Shown here: positions 1-6,843 of the stretch, in pieces
Position numbering within the stretch: the stretch's first letter is position 1
Layout of the letters: each line of letters begins with the position of its first letter
IMG/VR virus record: IMGVR_UViG_3300025853_000875
Coordinates: 1-20,165 of that record
DNA: 20,165 nucleotides
Source of the DNA: a virus
Direction: 5' to 3' (one strand)
Notes under the pieces: model-generated
The model's database searches: none
What the model saw: the letters and a program-made list of their open reading frames with translations, nothing else
What the model was told of the DNA's origin: nothing
Program-made: the position numbers and the translations under genes

Positions 1-1481
1 TTATACAATCTTTAATCAATGCGGCTCAAAATGGTACAGGTGGTAGATCGATTTATTTCCCCGCTGGTGAGTATTATTTTGAACCACAAAGCGGGAAGAT
101 TAACACTTGCCTTCAATTCGCTGAAAGTGATCCTACTTATCAAGATCAACCTGAACCTATTAAAATCTACGGAGATGGCTCTAATAGTCGTATTGTAGTA
201 AACAATGTAGGTGCTAATAATGTTTGGATGGCTGGTCCTGACGGTGCTGCGTCCGAGTGTGTAAGTGCAGTTTTCGTTGAAGATTTAAATTTCTGCTCAA
301 GTTCCGCTGCTGCTTCTGACGCTACAGATAGAACGACATACAAGAATAACTACATTACTATGCCTAATTACGCTCGCATATTTAATGTGGGTAGGATGTG
401 GCGTTGTGAGTTTAGAAATTTATTCTTTGAATATTGTAATGGGTTCTTTACTGAAGCGAGCGGGGAAGATAGTAACAATTCATTTGCTCAACAAATTACC
501 GTTGATGGATGCCATTCAACTCAGCACCAGTATTACTTCATAGACCTTAATCAAGCTTGGTCTTGCACATTCTCAAATAATACAATGGAGAGTGGGAACG
601 GTTGTATGAAGATCGGAAGAAGTAGCGGTCAATCATCTTATGGTGTAAGAATTATAGGCAACACAATGCAAGGTAACGGTACTGACTTTTGCGGTTTACG
701 CCTTAACTTTGGTTCTAGTATCTATATATGCGGTAACTACTTTGAAAGTAATAGAGGTAATACAGGATTCGCCACTCCTCAAATATTCTTTAATAATAAT
801 GCAACTGAAACAAGTATTATTATTGACGGTAATTTCTTTGCTCAATCTTTAGCCAATATAAATGGTTATGGGAATGATTATTACCATGTAAGATTAGATG
901 AGGTTAGAGATACGGTAGTTTTTAGAGGCAATACATTTACAGGCGGTAATGCTTATGACTGTGTCAGTACTAGTGATGGTTATCTAATCTCTTTAAATGA
1001 TAAGTTTGAACCTGTAGGAAGCACTTATAACGAAGGGATCATAGCAAGCGGTATTACTTTTTCAGATACCATTCCAATATATAAACCAGCTACGGCATGG
1101 ACTCCTGTTATTTCAGATGCAGCATCAGGTGGGAATACAGCTACTATAGGTACACTCAGCGGGCTAAGATATGTAAGAAACGGTGATCTTGTTACGATCT
1201 CTGCTCAAATGTTAAATATTGATACTACAGGTATGACCGCTGGTAATACTCTTTACATACAAGGTTTACCATTTACAGCTTCAAGTGAAGGTTTGAGTCA
1301 AGGTTCATGTGTTCTTGAACAGATAACATTCAATGGTTTTGTAGTTCCTCAAATTGCGGATAATTCAGATGTGGTTCAACTTAGACAATCACAATCGGGA
1401 GGTAATGACTTGAGTCTAACAGTTGGAGCTTTAAATTCAGGTACTGCCGATATTCAGTTTACAGTTACATATAGAATTTAA
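1..1481 (+). CDS. Tail spike / tail fibre protein, right-handed beta-helix (pectate-lyase-like), 5'-partial
   Basis: The frame is open from the first bases of the window, so the gene starts upstream and at least 493 residues are visible. Near the window start the protein reads GRSIYFPAGEYYF, the opening typical of phage pectate-lyase-3-like beta-helix tail spikes. Repeated short strands rich in Asn, Gly, Phe and Ile follow (for example FRGNTFTGGNAYDC), as expected of beta-helix rungs. The last ~130 residues, beginning near ATAWTPVISDA at about 1089, form a separate Gly/Thr-rich beta domain of a kind I recall at the C-termini of many phage fibres; it probably helps trimerisation or receptor binding. 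By family, such proteins bind and sometimes cleave surface polysaccharide; no catalytic residues can be assigned here. It occupies the place of T7 gene 17, just before a holin-like gene. The beta-helix call is fairly sure; enzymatic activity is not. Confidence 0.8.
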   Translation, partial: IQSLINAAQNGTGGRSIYFPAGEYYFEPQSGKINTCLQFAESDPTYQDQPEPIKIYGDGSNSRIVVNNVGANNVWMAGPDGAASECVSAVFVEDLNFCSSSAAASDATDRTTYKNNYITMPNYARIFNVGRMWRCEFRNLFFEYCNGFFTEASGEDSNNSFAQQITVDGCHSTQHQYYFIDLNQAWSCTFSNNTMESGNGCMKIGRSSGQSSYGVRIIGNTMQGNGTDFCGLRLNFGSSIYICGNYFESNRGNTGFATPQIFFNNNATETSIIIDGNFFAQSLANINGYGNDYYHVRLDEVRDTVVFRGNTFTGGNAYDCVSTSDGYLISLNDKFEPVGSTYNEGIIASGITFSDTIPIYKPATAWTPVISDAASGGNTATIGTLSGLRYVRNGDLVTISAQMLNIDTTGMTAGNTLYIQGLPFTASSEGLSQGSCVLEQITFNGFVVPQIADNSDVVQLRQSQSGGNDLSLTVGALNSGTADIQFTVTYRI

Positions 1482-1489
1482 TAGAAATA

Positions 1490-1741
1490 ATGATCGACTC
1501 TCTATCAGGTCTTCTTAACACCGCTCTAGCTGTCGCCCTTGGAGTTATCGGTTGGATTATTAAACGCATGGTTGAACGGTTAGATGTCGGTGATAAAAGA
1601 CTTACCAAGATAGAGGTGGAGTTAGCTACACAACGGGAAAGAGACGCTGCTGTTGAAAGTAGAATCGGTAAAGTCGAGTCAGCTATACAGGAGATGAATA
1701 ACAAATTAGATCGTATGATGGAATTATTAGTGAGGAAATAG
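1490..1741 (+). CDS. Small membrane protein, putative holin or lysis accessory
   Basis: This 83-residue protein has one hydrophobic segment near the N-terminus (about residues 6-26, LLNTALAVALGVIGWII). A charged, heptad-like helix follows (about residues 27-80, with spaced Leu, Val, Ile and Met), which looks like a coiled coil. T7 carries its small class II holin (gene 17.5, 67 residues) at this same spot, directly after the tail fibre. A role in lysis therefore fits the position, size and topology, but there is no sequence match I can name. A membrane-anchored coiled-coil protein of another kind is possible. The ribosome binding site is weak, and the gene begins 8 bases after the spike stop codon, so translation may be coupled. 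Confidence 0.6.
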   Translation: MIDSLSGLLNTALAVALGVIGWIIKRMVERLDVGDKRLTKIEVELATQRERDAAVESRIGKVESAIQEMNNKLDRMMELLVRK

Positions 1742-1743
1742 AT

Positions 1744-1872
1744 ATGCCAAAAGGATTATATTACAACATGAACAGAAGAAAGAAACTCGGTATCAGCCGT
1801 AGTAAGAAGAAGTCTACCATTACTCCTAAAGCTTACGCTAATATGAAGCGTGGGTTCCCGAAGAAAAAGTAA
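1744..1872 (+). CDS. Tiny basic phage protein with KGLYYNM start
   Basis: This gene encodes 42 residues, strongly basic, opening MPKGLYYNMNRRKK and ending in KRGFPKKK, with a central SRSKKKSTITPKAYA stretch. I recall similar small basic proteins with an N-terminal KGLY(A)N motif next to fibre and lysis genes in marine podoviruses and myoviruses; their function is unknown. The start lies 2 bases after the upstream stop codon, and its own stop overlaps the next start by one base (TAATG), so the genes are probably translated as a coupled set. The charge suggests nucleic-acid or acidic-surface binding, but that is only inference. Confidence 0.72.
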   Translation: MPKGLYYNMNRRKKLGISRSKKKSTITPKAYANMKRGFPKKK

Positions 1873-2114
1873 TGGCTCGGTCTGTTTCGTTATCCCTCGG
1901 TAGAGGTGAGAAGTCCCGTAAGGGTGGGTTAACTGCTAAAGGTAGACGGAAGTACAATCGTGCTACTGGTTCTAAACTGAAAGCTCCTCAACCTGGTGGT
2001 GGTCCTAGAAAGCGTTCCTTCTGTGCGAGGATGTCTGGAGTAAAAGGACCGATGAAGGACAGTAAAGGTAGACCTACTCGTAAAGCATTAGCGTTGCGTA
2101 GATGGAAGTGTTAA
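1872..2114 (+). CDS. Small basic protein of a conserved phage family (DUF6321-like)
   Basis: This is an 80-residue, very basic protein. The conserved features are GGLTAKGRRKYNRATGSKLK, then RKRSFCARMSG, then GPMKDSKGRPTRKALALRRW ending in KC. I recall this pattern as the family named DUF6321, common in aquatic phages and some large DNA viruses; the family number is from memory. The invariant Cys residues (in SFCARM and at the C-terminus) and the many Arg and Lys residues suggest nucleic-acid contact or metal binding, but no function is established. It overlaps the preceding tiny basic gene by one base, and the two seem to form a unit lying between lysis-like and fibre genes. Confidence 0.8.
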   Translation: MARSVSLSLGRGEKSRKGGLTAKGRRKYNRATGSKLKAPQPGGGPRKRSFCARMSGVKGPMKDSKGRPTRKALALRRWKC

Positions 2115-2115
2115 T

Positions 2116-2370
2116 ATGCCTATCCGTCCTATAGTTCGTCCACACCCACTGTCTGCTCAGTACCGGACACTTAGTAATGTTGCTAGTAAAGGAGTGGCTG
2201 AAGCAGTCGCTACTACACAAGCTGCTAAAGCGATTACAGATTCTATTACATCAGACCCTGACATCATCGGATTGGTTGGTGGTAACGCTGCCCTGACTGA
2301 CCCACAGATCGACGGTTTAGGTGCAAACGCTAGTGATAATTTAGATGTTTACAATGGAGGAGGAGCGTAA
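2116..2370 (+). CDS. Small hypothetical protein, Ala/Asp-rich
   Basis: This 84-residue protein is not recognised. The N-terminus (MPIRPIVRPHPLSAQYRTL) is basic and Pro-rich. The middle is an Ala/Thr-rich predicted helix (VAEAVATTQAAKAITDSI type composition), and the C-terminal part (residues ~50-84) is rich in Gly, Asn and Asp. It begins one base after the previous stop and lies 3 bases before a fibre gene that has a strong GGAGGAGG ribosome binding site inside this gene's 3' end. Its place between virion-associated genes suggests a structural or assembly role, which cannot be shown from the sequence. Confidence 0.6.
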   Translation: MPIRPIVRPHPLSAQYRTLSNVASKGVAEAVATTQAAKAITDSITSDPDIIGLVGGNAALTDPQIDGLGANASDNLDVYNGGGA

Positions 2371-2373
2371 CAA

Positions 2374-2607
2374 ATGGCAACTTTCAGTAAAAGAATACAA
2401 CTTAGAAACGATTCCGCTACGAACTGGAGCACAGCTAACCCCGTACTTTTAGAGGGGGAGATAGGAATCGAGATAGACTCGGCTCGCAACAGAATTAAGA
2501 TAGGTGACGGGACGACTGCCTGGAACGATTTGCCTTACTTCCTTGACGCTCGTGAAGAAGAAGTGGGTGATTACCAAGATTTCATTGACGGTTTAACTAC
2601 ACCCTAA
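2374..2607 (+). CDS. Mtd_N-like fibre head protein
   Basis: This 77-residue protein matches the small N-terminal domain seen in major tropism determinant and many tail fibre proteins. The family hallmarks are an opening IQLRNDSATNW, then NPVLLEGEIGIEID, then IKIGDGTTAWNDLPYF. In the family this domain usually heads a longer fibre and helps trimer assembly or attachment. Here it is nearly the whole protein, ending about 20 residues later in an acidic tail. It is therefore either a stand-alone module that assembles with the following fibre-like proteins, or a split fibre. The start is well supported by GGAGGAGG 12 bases upstream. Confidence 0.8.
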   Translation: MATFSKRIQLRNDSATNWSTANPVLLEGEIGIEIDSARNRIKIGDGTTAWNDLPYFLDAREEEVGDYQDFIDGLTTP

Positions 2608-2624
2608 TATAACATCGCCTCGAT

Positions 2625-2963
2625 ATGAGTAGCTTACTTACACAATTAGGACAGAAGGTTAAAGCCAAGCTTGATAATAAGCTGAATACATCCGGAGGTA
2701 CTATCAGTGGCGATCTTACTGTCTCTCAGTTATTACAACTAGGATCGTACACCTCAACAAGTTTACCAAGTAGTGGAACAGCAGGACGAGTCGCTTATGT
2801 ATCTGATGGTGATAGCGGAAGTCCTTGTCTAGCAATAGATAACGGAAGTGATTGGTTGATTAGTAGTCTCGGTTCTGCTATACCTCAAGCTATACATCTT
2901 ACAGATGAGCTTGGTGATTCGCTACTTACAGAAGCTGGTGACATTATAATTGCTGAAGCTTGA
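2625..2963 (+). CDS. Small tail fibre-like protein with MSSLLTQLGQK tag
   Basis: This 112-residue protein begins MSSLLTQLGQKVKAKLD and continues into NTSGGTISGDLTVSQ, which is nearly the same N-terminal module as the next gene. The GGTxSGxLT motif is common in fibre proteins, where it often starts a beta-rich or collagen-like stalk. The middle (TAGRVAYVSDGDSGSPCLAIDNGSDW) resembles the short beta domain found in many phage fibre tips. The C-terminus (residues ~92-112, ELGDSLLTEAGDIIIAEA) is acidic. It probably forms part of the tail fibre or a decoration. A virion role is inferred from motifs and neighbours; exact placement is unknown. Confidence 0.65.
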   Translation: MSSLLTQLGQKVKAKLDNKLNTSGGTISGDLTVSQLLQLGSYTSTSLPSSGTAGRVAYVSDGDSGSPCLAIDNGSDWLISSLGSAIPQAIHLTDELGDSLLTEAGDIIIAEA

Positions 2964-2988
2964 CACTCATTAGTTCCGCTAATACTCT
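2960..2988 (+). promoter_or_regulatory. Possible sigma70-type promoter and small hairpin before the long fibre gene
   Basis: A perfect TTGACA lies at 2960-2965, overlapping the stop codon of the upstream gene. Seventeen bases on is a poor -10 (TACTCT, 2983-2988); TAATAC at 2980 is closer to consensus but only 14 bases away. The same gap holds a 5-bp hairpin (ATTAG/CTAAT, 2969-2983) followed after a few bases by six T residues, which could be a weak terminator. The two readings exclude each other in part, and neither is strong. Confidence 0.25.
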
Positions 2989-3027
2989 TTTTTAACACAA
3001 CTAACCCACAACAAAGGATAATATATT

Positions 3028-3999
3028 ATGTCTAGTTTGCTTACCCAATTGGGTCAAAAAACCAAAGTAGAGCTTGATAAGAAGCTTGCCCTCGCAGGAG
3101 GAACAATGACCGGAGCTTTGACGCTCTCAGGTGCTCCTACTGCCTCCCTTCACGCTGCCACTAAGGCTTATGTTGATAGTGCTTCTGACACTTCAGCTCT
3201 TCAAACCGAAGTAGATGCTACTCAAACTGGTGCCGGTCTTGGTACTGACGGTTCTTATTCCGCTAACGGTTCGACCAACTATCTCGGTTCTGTAGCCAGC
3301 CTTAAAGCTGCTGACGAAGCTCTTGATAGCCAACTTAAAACTGTTGCTGACGCTGTTGCTTCTAACGATTCTGACATCTCGACTCTTCAGTCCAATGTTA
3401 GCTCCAATGATAGTGACATCGCTACCTTGCAATCCAATGTGTCGTCTAATGACAGTGATATTTCTTCACTTCAATCTGATGTTAGCACTTTGCAAAGCAA
3501 TGTCTCATCGAATGATTCGGACATCTCCACCCTTCAAAGCAATGTTTCCAGCAACGACACAGACATCTCTGCTCTGCAAACTCAAGCTGGTTCCCTCGCT
3601 TCCGACGGTAACTCCGCTTCCTTCTCCGGTAACATCAGTGCTGCCAACGCTACTTTCAGCGGTAACTTGACTGTTAATGGTACTACGACTTCCGTAAACA
3701 CCACTAACATCGATGTAACTGACAGCATCATGAACCTTTCTAAAGGTGCTGCTTCCGGAACCAATGCTTCCAATGACGGAGGTTTTGTTGTTGAGCGTGG
3801 TTCTTCCGAAAGCAATGTTGCTTTTATCTGGGACGAAGGAGACGACAAGTTCAAAGTTCTCTCTACTTCCGCAACAGCTGCTGCTACTGACATCTCTTCG
3901 ACTGACGGTAGTGCTTCGCTTGCAGACTTAGACGCTAACCTCTACCACAACGGTACTGAGTTAGGAACTGTTTCTGAGTTTGAAGCTGCTTTAAGCTAA
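3028..3999 (+). CDS. Long tail fibre-like structural protein with coiled-coil repeats
   Basis: This 323-residue protein has three parts. Residues 1-50 share the MSSLLTQLGQK tag with the upstream gene and include GGTMTGALTLSGAPTAS and AATKAYVD, a typical fibre opening. Residues ~110-184 are 14-residue repeats of the form ISTLQSNVSSNDSD, which look like a trimeric coiled-coil stalk. Residues ~195-323 hold the NATFSGNLTVNG and DSIMNLSKG motifs, then NDGGFVVERG and AFIWDEGDDKFKV. I know this motif set from fibre and baseplate-associated proteins of many aquatic phages. Codons differ from its neighbours (many GCT, TCC, AAC, TCT), as in a highly expressed virion protein. AAGGA lies about 10 bases before the start. 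A strong terminator follows the stop. Confidence 0.75.
   Translation: MSSLLTQLGQKTKVELDKKLALAGGTMTGALTLSGAPTASLHAATKAYVDSASDTSALQTEVDATQTGAGLGTDGSYSANGSTNYLGSVASLKAADEALDSQLKTVADAVASNDSDISTLQSNVSSNDSDIATLQSNVSSNDSDISSLQSDVSTLQSNVSSNDSDISTLQSNVSSNDTDISALQTQAGSLASDGNSASFSGNISAANATFSGNLTVNGTTTSVNTTNIDVTDSIMNLSKGAASGTNASNDGGFVVERGSSESNVAFIWDEGDDKFKVLSTSATAAATDISSTDGSASLADLDANLYHNGTELGTVSEFEAALS
3358..3579 (+). repeat. In-frame 42-nt repeats encoding coiled-coil stalk
   Basis: Inside the long fibre gene, units of about 42 bases encode 14-residue steps with the pattern I(S/A)xLQSNVSSNDSD, four times and then a fifth partial step. One unit is longer by 7 residues (SDVSTLQ), which keeps the heptad phase. 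Third-codon-position differences between units show the array is not a recent perfect duplication. Confidence 0.8.
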
Positions 4000-4022
4000 G
4001 AGTCTATTACTCATATCATCAA

Positions 4023-4051
4023 GGGGCAGTCCAATCGGGCTGCCTCTTTTT
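4023..4051 (+). terminator. Rho-independent terminator
   Basis: A 10-bp stem (GGGGCAGTCC / GGGCTGCCTC with two G-U pairs) closes a 4-base loop AATC at 4023-4046, followed at once by five T residues. It lies 24 bases after the fibre stop codon and separates the late structural genes from the terminase pair. It should reduce read-through from the very active virion gene block, much as the T7 terminator sits between structural gene groups. Confidence 0.88.
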
Positions 4052-4087
4052 GTTTACAAAGATAACAACTATTAATAGAGTAAGTAT

Positions 4088-4333
4088 ATGCTAAGTCACG
4101 AAGAGGGAAGTAAACTACACGACAAGGTAGCTAAAGCGTACAAGGAAAGCATCGAGCTTATGCACGCTGAAGGAGAGTTCAATGCTGCGTTGTTAAATGG
4201 AGCAAGACAATTCCTAAAGGATAACATGGTAACTATGGACTCAGGAGTCGGTACACCTCTACACGCATTAGCTGACGAAATCAACGTACCATTTGAAACC
4301 GAAGAAACACCAAGAGATACCGCCACAGTTTAG
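4088..4333 (+). CDS. Terminase small subunit-like protein
   Basis: This 81-residue, acidic helical protein is followed directly by the large terminase subunit, overlapping it by 41 bases. The motif AALLNGARQFLKDN (residues ~34-47) is close to the sequence seen in small packaging proteins of T7-like phages (DNA maturase A, gp18 of T7, 89 residues). By family it recognises phage DNA and recruits the large subunit to the concatemer for cutting and packaging. Length, order and motif agree. No separate DNA-binding domain can be pointed to. It starts 37 bases after the terminator, so it needs its own promoter or read-through; none is recognisable in the A/T-rich gap. Confidence 0.78.
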   Translation: MLSHEEGSKLHDKVAKAYKESIELMHAEGEFNAALLNGARQFLKDNMVTMDSGVGTPLHALADEINVPFETEETPRDTATV

Positions 4334-5987
4334 GGACTTTAGAAACTTTCTATTCCTGGTTTGGAAGCATTTAAACCTCCCCGATCCAACAACGCTACAA
4401 TACGACATCGCTGAGTACCTGCAAAACGGTCCTAAGCGGTCTGTTATCATGGCGTTCCGTGGTGTCGGAAAATCGTGGGTCTGTTCAGCTTTTGTAGTAC
4501 ATCAGCTGCTGCTGGACCCATCTAAGAACATACTTGTTGTATCTGCGTCTAAGAATCGATCAGATGACTTCTCTACTTTTACCTTGCGAATCATTCAGGA
4601 GATTCCCATTTTACAAGGATTAAAGCCGTCAGAGAACCAACGATTCAGTAAGATAGCATTTGATGTAGGACCTGCTCCAGCCTCTCACGCTCCCTCTGTT
4701 AAGTCCCTTGGTATATCGTCCCAGCTAACAGGATCTCGTGCTGATATAATTGTAGCAGACGATGTGGAAGTAGCTAACAACAGTGCTACTCAAGGAATGA
4801 GAGATAAGCTGGATGAACAAGTAAAAGAGTTCGACGCTATCATTAAACCCCTGGACACCTCCCGTATCATCTTTCTTGGTACTCCTCAATGTGAGGACAG
4901 TATCTACAACAAACTGCGAGAGAGGGGCTACAAGAGCCGTATATGGCCTTCAGAGTATCCAGACGATACAGAAGCTATAAACAACTACGGAGGCGATCTA
5001 GCACCCCTTATAGCGGATAACATAGCTCCTGAGACTATTGGTACTTCTACAGAACCCTTACGATTCACTGATCTCGACCTAGAAGAAAGAAAGATGTCGT
5101 ACGGTCGGACTGGGTACGCTCTACAGTTCATGCTCAATCCGAAGCTATCGGACGCTGATAGATACCCACTAAAGATTAACGACCTGGTAGTTATGGATGT
5201 AGATGTTGATGTAGCTCCTGAAAAGATCGTGTGGTCAAGTGACCCTGATAACTGTGATAGAGAGTTACCTAATGTAGGACTGGCTGGGGATCGATATAGA
5301 AGACCTGCTAACACTGTTGGTGATATGATACCGTACACAGGCTCGGTGCTGTCTATTGACCCCTCTGGTCGTGGTAAGGATGAAACAGGGTACGCTGTAG
5401 TAAAGATGCTAAACGGTCAGCTGTTTGTTCCGGATGCTGGTGGTATAAAAGGTGGGTACGACACTAAGACTTTACAACAACTGGTAGCTATCGCTAAGGA
5501 TAACAAAGTTAATAAGGTAGTGATAGAGTCTAACTTTGGTGACGGTATGTTTATGGAGCTGATAAAGCCTCTGTTTAGAACAACCTATCCTGTTACTATA
5601 GAAGAAGTCAGACATAACAAACAGAAGGAGCTTCGTATAGTAGATACCTTAGAACCTGTGCTTAACTCTCATAGACTTATAGTAGACCCTTCCGTCATCG
5701 CTGATGACTACAGGTCAGCTCTATCCTATCCTATTGAACAACAAACCAGGTACATGCTTATGTATCAGTTATCTAGGATAACAAGAGATAGAGGTAGCTT
5801 GGTACATGATGACCGTCTTGATGCTTTATCAATAGCTGTTGGTTATTGGGTGCAGCAGATGGCTGCTGATGTTAACCAATCTATGATTGATAGACAACAA
5901 GAGCTCCTTCATGAAGAGTTAACAAACTTTGTAGATAGCTTCCATAAAAGAAGTAATAACAAAGTTAGTGCTCAGTTATGGATGTAA
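4293..5987 (+). CDS. Terminase large subunit (T7 gp19-like packaging ATPase/nuclease)
   Basis: This 564-residue protein is the DNA packaging motor and end-cutting enzyme. The ATPase half has Walker A AFRGVGKSW (residues ~54-62), Walker B DIIVADDVE (~151-159) and the coupling motif FLGTPQ (~194-199). The RNase-H-like nuclease half has SIDPSGRGKDETGYA (~354-368, Asp356), IESNFGDG (~411-418) and HDDRLDALSIAVGYW (~505-519), giving the usual acidic cluster. Length agrees with T7 gp19 (586 residues). The only start in this frame that keeps the usual N-terminus (RDFRNFLFLVWKHLNLP) is TTG at 4293. The next ATG (4449) is at residue 53, against Walker A, and an in-frame stop lies at 4269. No clear ribosome binding site is visible, so coupling to the small subunit is likely. 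Confidence 0.95.
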   Translation: MKPKKHQEIPPQFRDFRNFLFLVWKHLNLPDPTTLQYDIAEYLQNGPKRSVIMAFRGVGKSWVCSAFVVHQLLLDPSKNILVVSASKNRSDDFSTFTLRIIQEIPILQGLKPSENQRFSKIAFDVGPAPASHAPSVKSLGISSQLTGSRADIIVADDVEVANNSATQGMRDKLDEQVKEFDAIIKPLDTSRIIFLGTPQCEDSIYNKLRERGYKSRIWPSEYPDDTEAINNYGGDLAPLIADNIAPETIGTSTEPLRFTDLDLEERKMSYGRTGYALQFMLNPKLSDADRYPLKINDLVVMDVDVDVAPEKIVWSSDPDNCDRELPNVGLAGDRYRRPANTVGDMIPYTGSVLSIDPSGRGKDETGYAVVKMLNGQLFVPDAGGIKGGYDTKTLQQLVAIAKDNKVNKVVIESNFGDGMFMELIKPLFRTTYPVTIEEVRHNKQKELRIVDTLEPVLNSHRLIVDPSVIADDYRSALSYPIEQQTRYMLMYQLSRITRDRGSLVHDDRLDALSIAVGYWVQQMAADVNQSMIDRQQELLHEELTNFVDSFHKRSNNKVSAQLWM

Positions 5988-6088
5988 TAACAAACCTTGT
6001 TCTCTTCGTTCTCATCGCAGTGCGGACTCGCTACGCTCATCCTTGCTCACTTCGTTCACCAATAGCTCTCTTTAGTAGATATATATAA
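5978..6088 (+). CDS. Possible tiny membrane protein after terminase (doubtful)
   Basis: A 36-codon frame starts inside the terminase stop region. It opens with a hydrophobic run (MDVITNLVLFVLIAV) followed by RTRYAH. T7 has a small membrane protein gene (19.5, 49 residues) at the same position, which makes this worth recording. Against it: there is no ribosome binding site, and its second half is translated from the short dispersed repeat at 6002-6057, so the sequence may not be under coding selection. It may equally be chance. Confidence 0.25.
   Translation: MDVITNLVLFVLIAVRTRYAHPCSLRSPIALFSRYI
6002..6057 (-). repeat. Dispersed short repeat, inverted copy
   Basis: Read on the - strand this segment gives GAACGAAGTGAG, then GATGAGCGTAGCGAG and, at its far end, GAACGAAGAG. 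The first 12-mer recurs exactly on the + strand at 11463-11474, and the last 10-mer at 6253-6262. The segment is the opposite-orientation partner of the copy at 6253-6310. It is more G/C-rich than the surrounding DNA. Confidence 0.65.
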
Positions 6089-6252
6089 GGTGTTTTTGTA
6101 GTTAGTTTAAATACATTTATATTGTTATAGCTATACCTTGAAATCCTAAAGTTAGACTTTTAATTTACATGGTTTATTTATAAACACACCTATCCTTAAA
6201 AACTTTTAAAGAAGAGCTGTGTTGATCACCGTACTAAATGTTAGTTACGAAA

Positions 6253-6316
6253 GAACGAAGAGTCTTTATCGAACGCAGTGAGTAAAGACGATGAGGAGCG
6301 TTAGCGATAAAGTATG
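6253..6316 (+). repeat. Dispersed short repeat with 7-bp stem, 14-nt loop hairpin
   Basis: The segment reads GAACGAAGAG, then a perfect 7-bp stem GTCTTTA/TAAAGAC (6262-6268, 6283-6289) around a 14-nt loop holding CGAACGCAGTGAG, then GATGAGGAGCGTTAGCGA and ATGAG. The same arrangement, with a different paired stem but the same stem and loop lengths, occurs at 8822-8849 and 11430-11457. Only a 12-codon frame follows its ATG (6314), so it does not seem to lead a gene here. Confidence 0.65.
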
Positions 6317-6317
6317 A

Positions 6318-6364
6318 GTAACTACAGTAGCTGTATATCAACCATTGTGTAACTGAAGTAGCTG
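6318..6364 (+). repeat. Pair of 16-base direct repeats
   Basis: GTAACTACAGTAGCTG (6318-6333) and GTAACTGAAGTAGCTG (6349-6364) match at 14 of 16 bases and are offset by 31 bases, about three helical turns. The two halves AGTAGCT and GTAACTG recur in swapped order at 7184-7200 just after the early promoter. They may be binding sites for a regulator, which is inference from spacing only. Confidence 0.5.
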
Positions 6365-6434
6365 CTAATGTATTCTTTGTAACGAAGTGGAAAAGGAAAG
6401 CTGTAGCAAAGGGACAGTTAGTGTAACTCTAAAT

Positions 6435-6462
6435 CACTTGCTTGTACTTCTTACCTTATAAT
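6435..6462 (+). promoter_or_regulatory. Possible host-type promoter before the first small early gene
   Basis: TATAAT at 6457-6462 is a perfect -10 hexamer in an A/T-rich stretch. The -35 is poor: CACTTG at 6435-6440 with 16-base spacing is the best I find. If real, it would serve the genes at 6631 and 6806. Confidence 0.35.
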
Positions 6463-6630
6463 TATTTATAGGTACAGTTTAAGTACTATCTTAATATCAA
6501 TATTATAACGATCACACACCGAAGGACAGTTGTAAAGCTTTTATTTCAAGATGCTAGATAAACACTGGTCAAGAATCGTACAACAGATTTACCTATGAAA
6601 TCGTCTCGTCTTATGATATGGTTATAACTC

Positions 6631-6843
6631 ATGAACATTAACGATCAAACAGACACCTTCCAGTACGAACTAGCAAAGCTCATATACCGCTTCAAACGAG
6701 AGTACGATCTTAATGACTACACTATAGCAGGATGCCTGGACTTCGCTAAACTGTCTGTACTAACTGAATCAGATGATGTTATATTTGAAGGAGACTTTAC
6801 AACCGATGAAGAAGACACCGACACCTTTGAGCCACAATTCTAG
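6631..6843 (+). CDS. Small acidic early protein, unknown
   Basis: This 70-residue protein is not recognised. Its N-terminal half is probably helical and mixed in charge (YELAKLIYRFKREYDLND). The C-terminal 20 residues are very acidic (DEEDTDTFEP), a composition often seen in phage proteins that mimic DNA or bind basic host targets, though that is only a suggestion. It is the first gene after the presumed genome joint, the place where T7 keeps its host-interference genes. Its 3' end overlaps the next gene by 38 bases. No good ribosome binding site is visible ahead of the ATG. Confidence 0.6.
   Translation: MNINDQTDTFQYELAKLIYRFKREYDLNDYTIAGCLDFAKLSVLTESDDVIFEGDFTTDEEDTDTFEPQF

Larger units (their letters stand above)
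5988..6630 (+). other. Non-coding, repeat-rich region between terminase and early genes; candidate genome-end region
   Basis: Apart from a doubtful 36-codon frame at its left edge, no credible gene is visible in about 640 bases. The region holds an inverted pair of short repeats (6002-6057 and 6253-6310), a perfect 7-bp hairpin (6262-6289), two near-identical 16-base direct repeats (6318-6333 and 6349-6364), A/T-rich stretches and a TATAAT at 6457-6462. In T7-type genomes the DNA between the terminase and first early genes is where the terminal direct repeat and the early leader meet in a concatemer, and this is the natural reading here. The repeat boundaries cannot be seen because it would appear only once. 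Confidence 0.6.

Noticed and set aside
3193-3893. Open frames on both strands across the long fibre gene
   Set aside because: They are shadows of the repeated, codon-biased fibre sequence and have no coherent protein features or start signals.
6138-6166. TTGAAA-17-TAATTT as a promoter
   Set aside because: Spacing is right but the -10 matches only 3 of 6 bases, which is expected often by chance in A/T-rich DNA.
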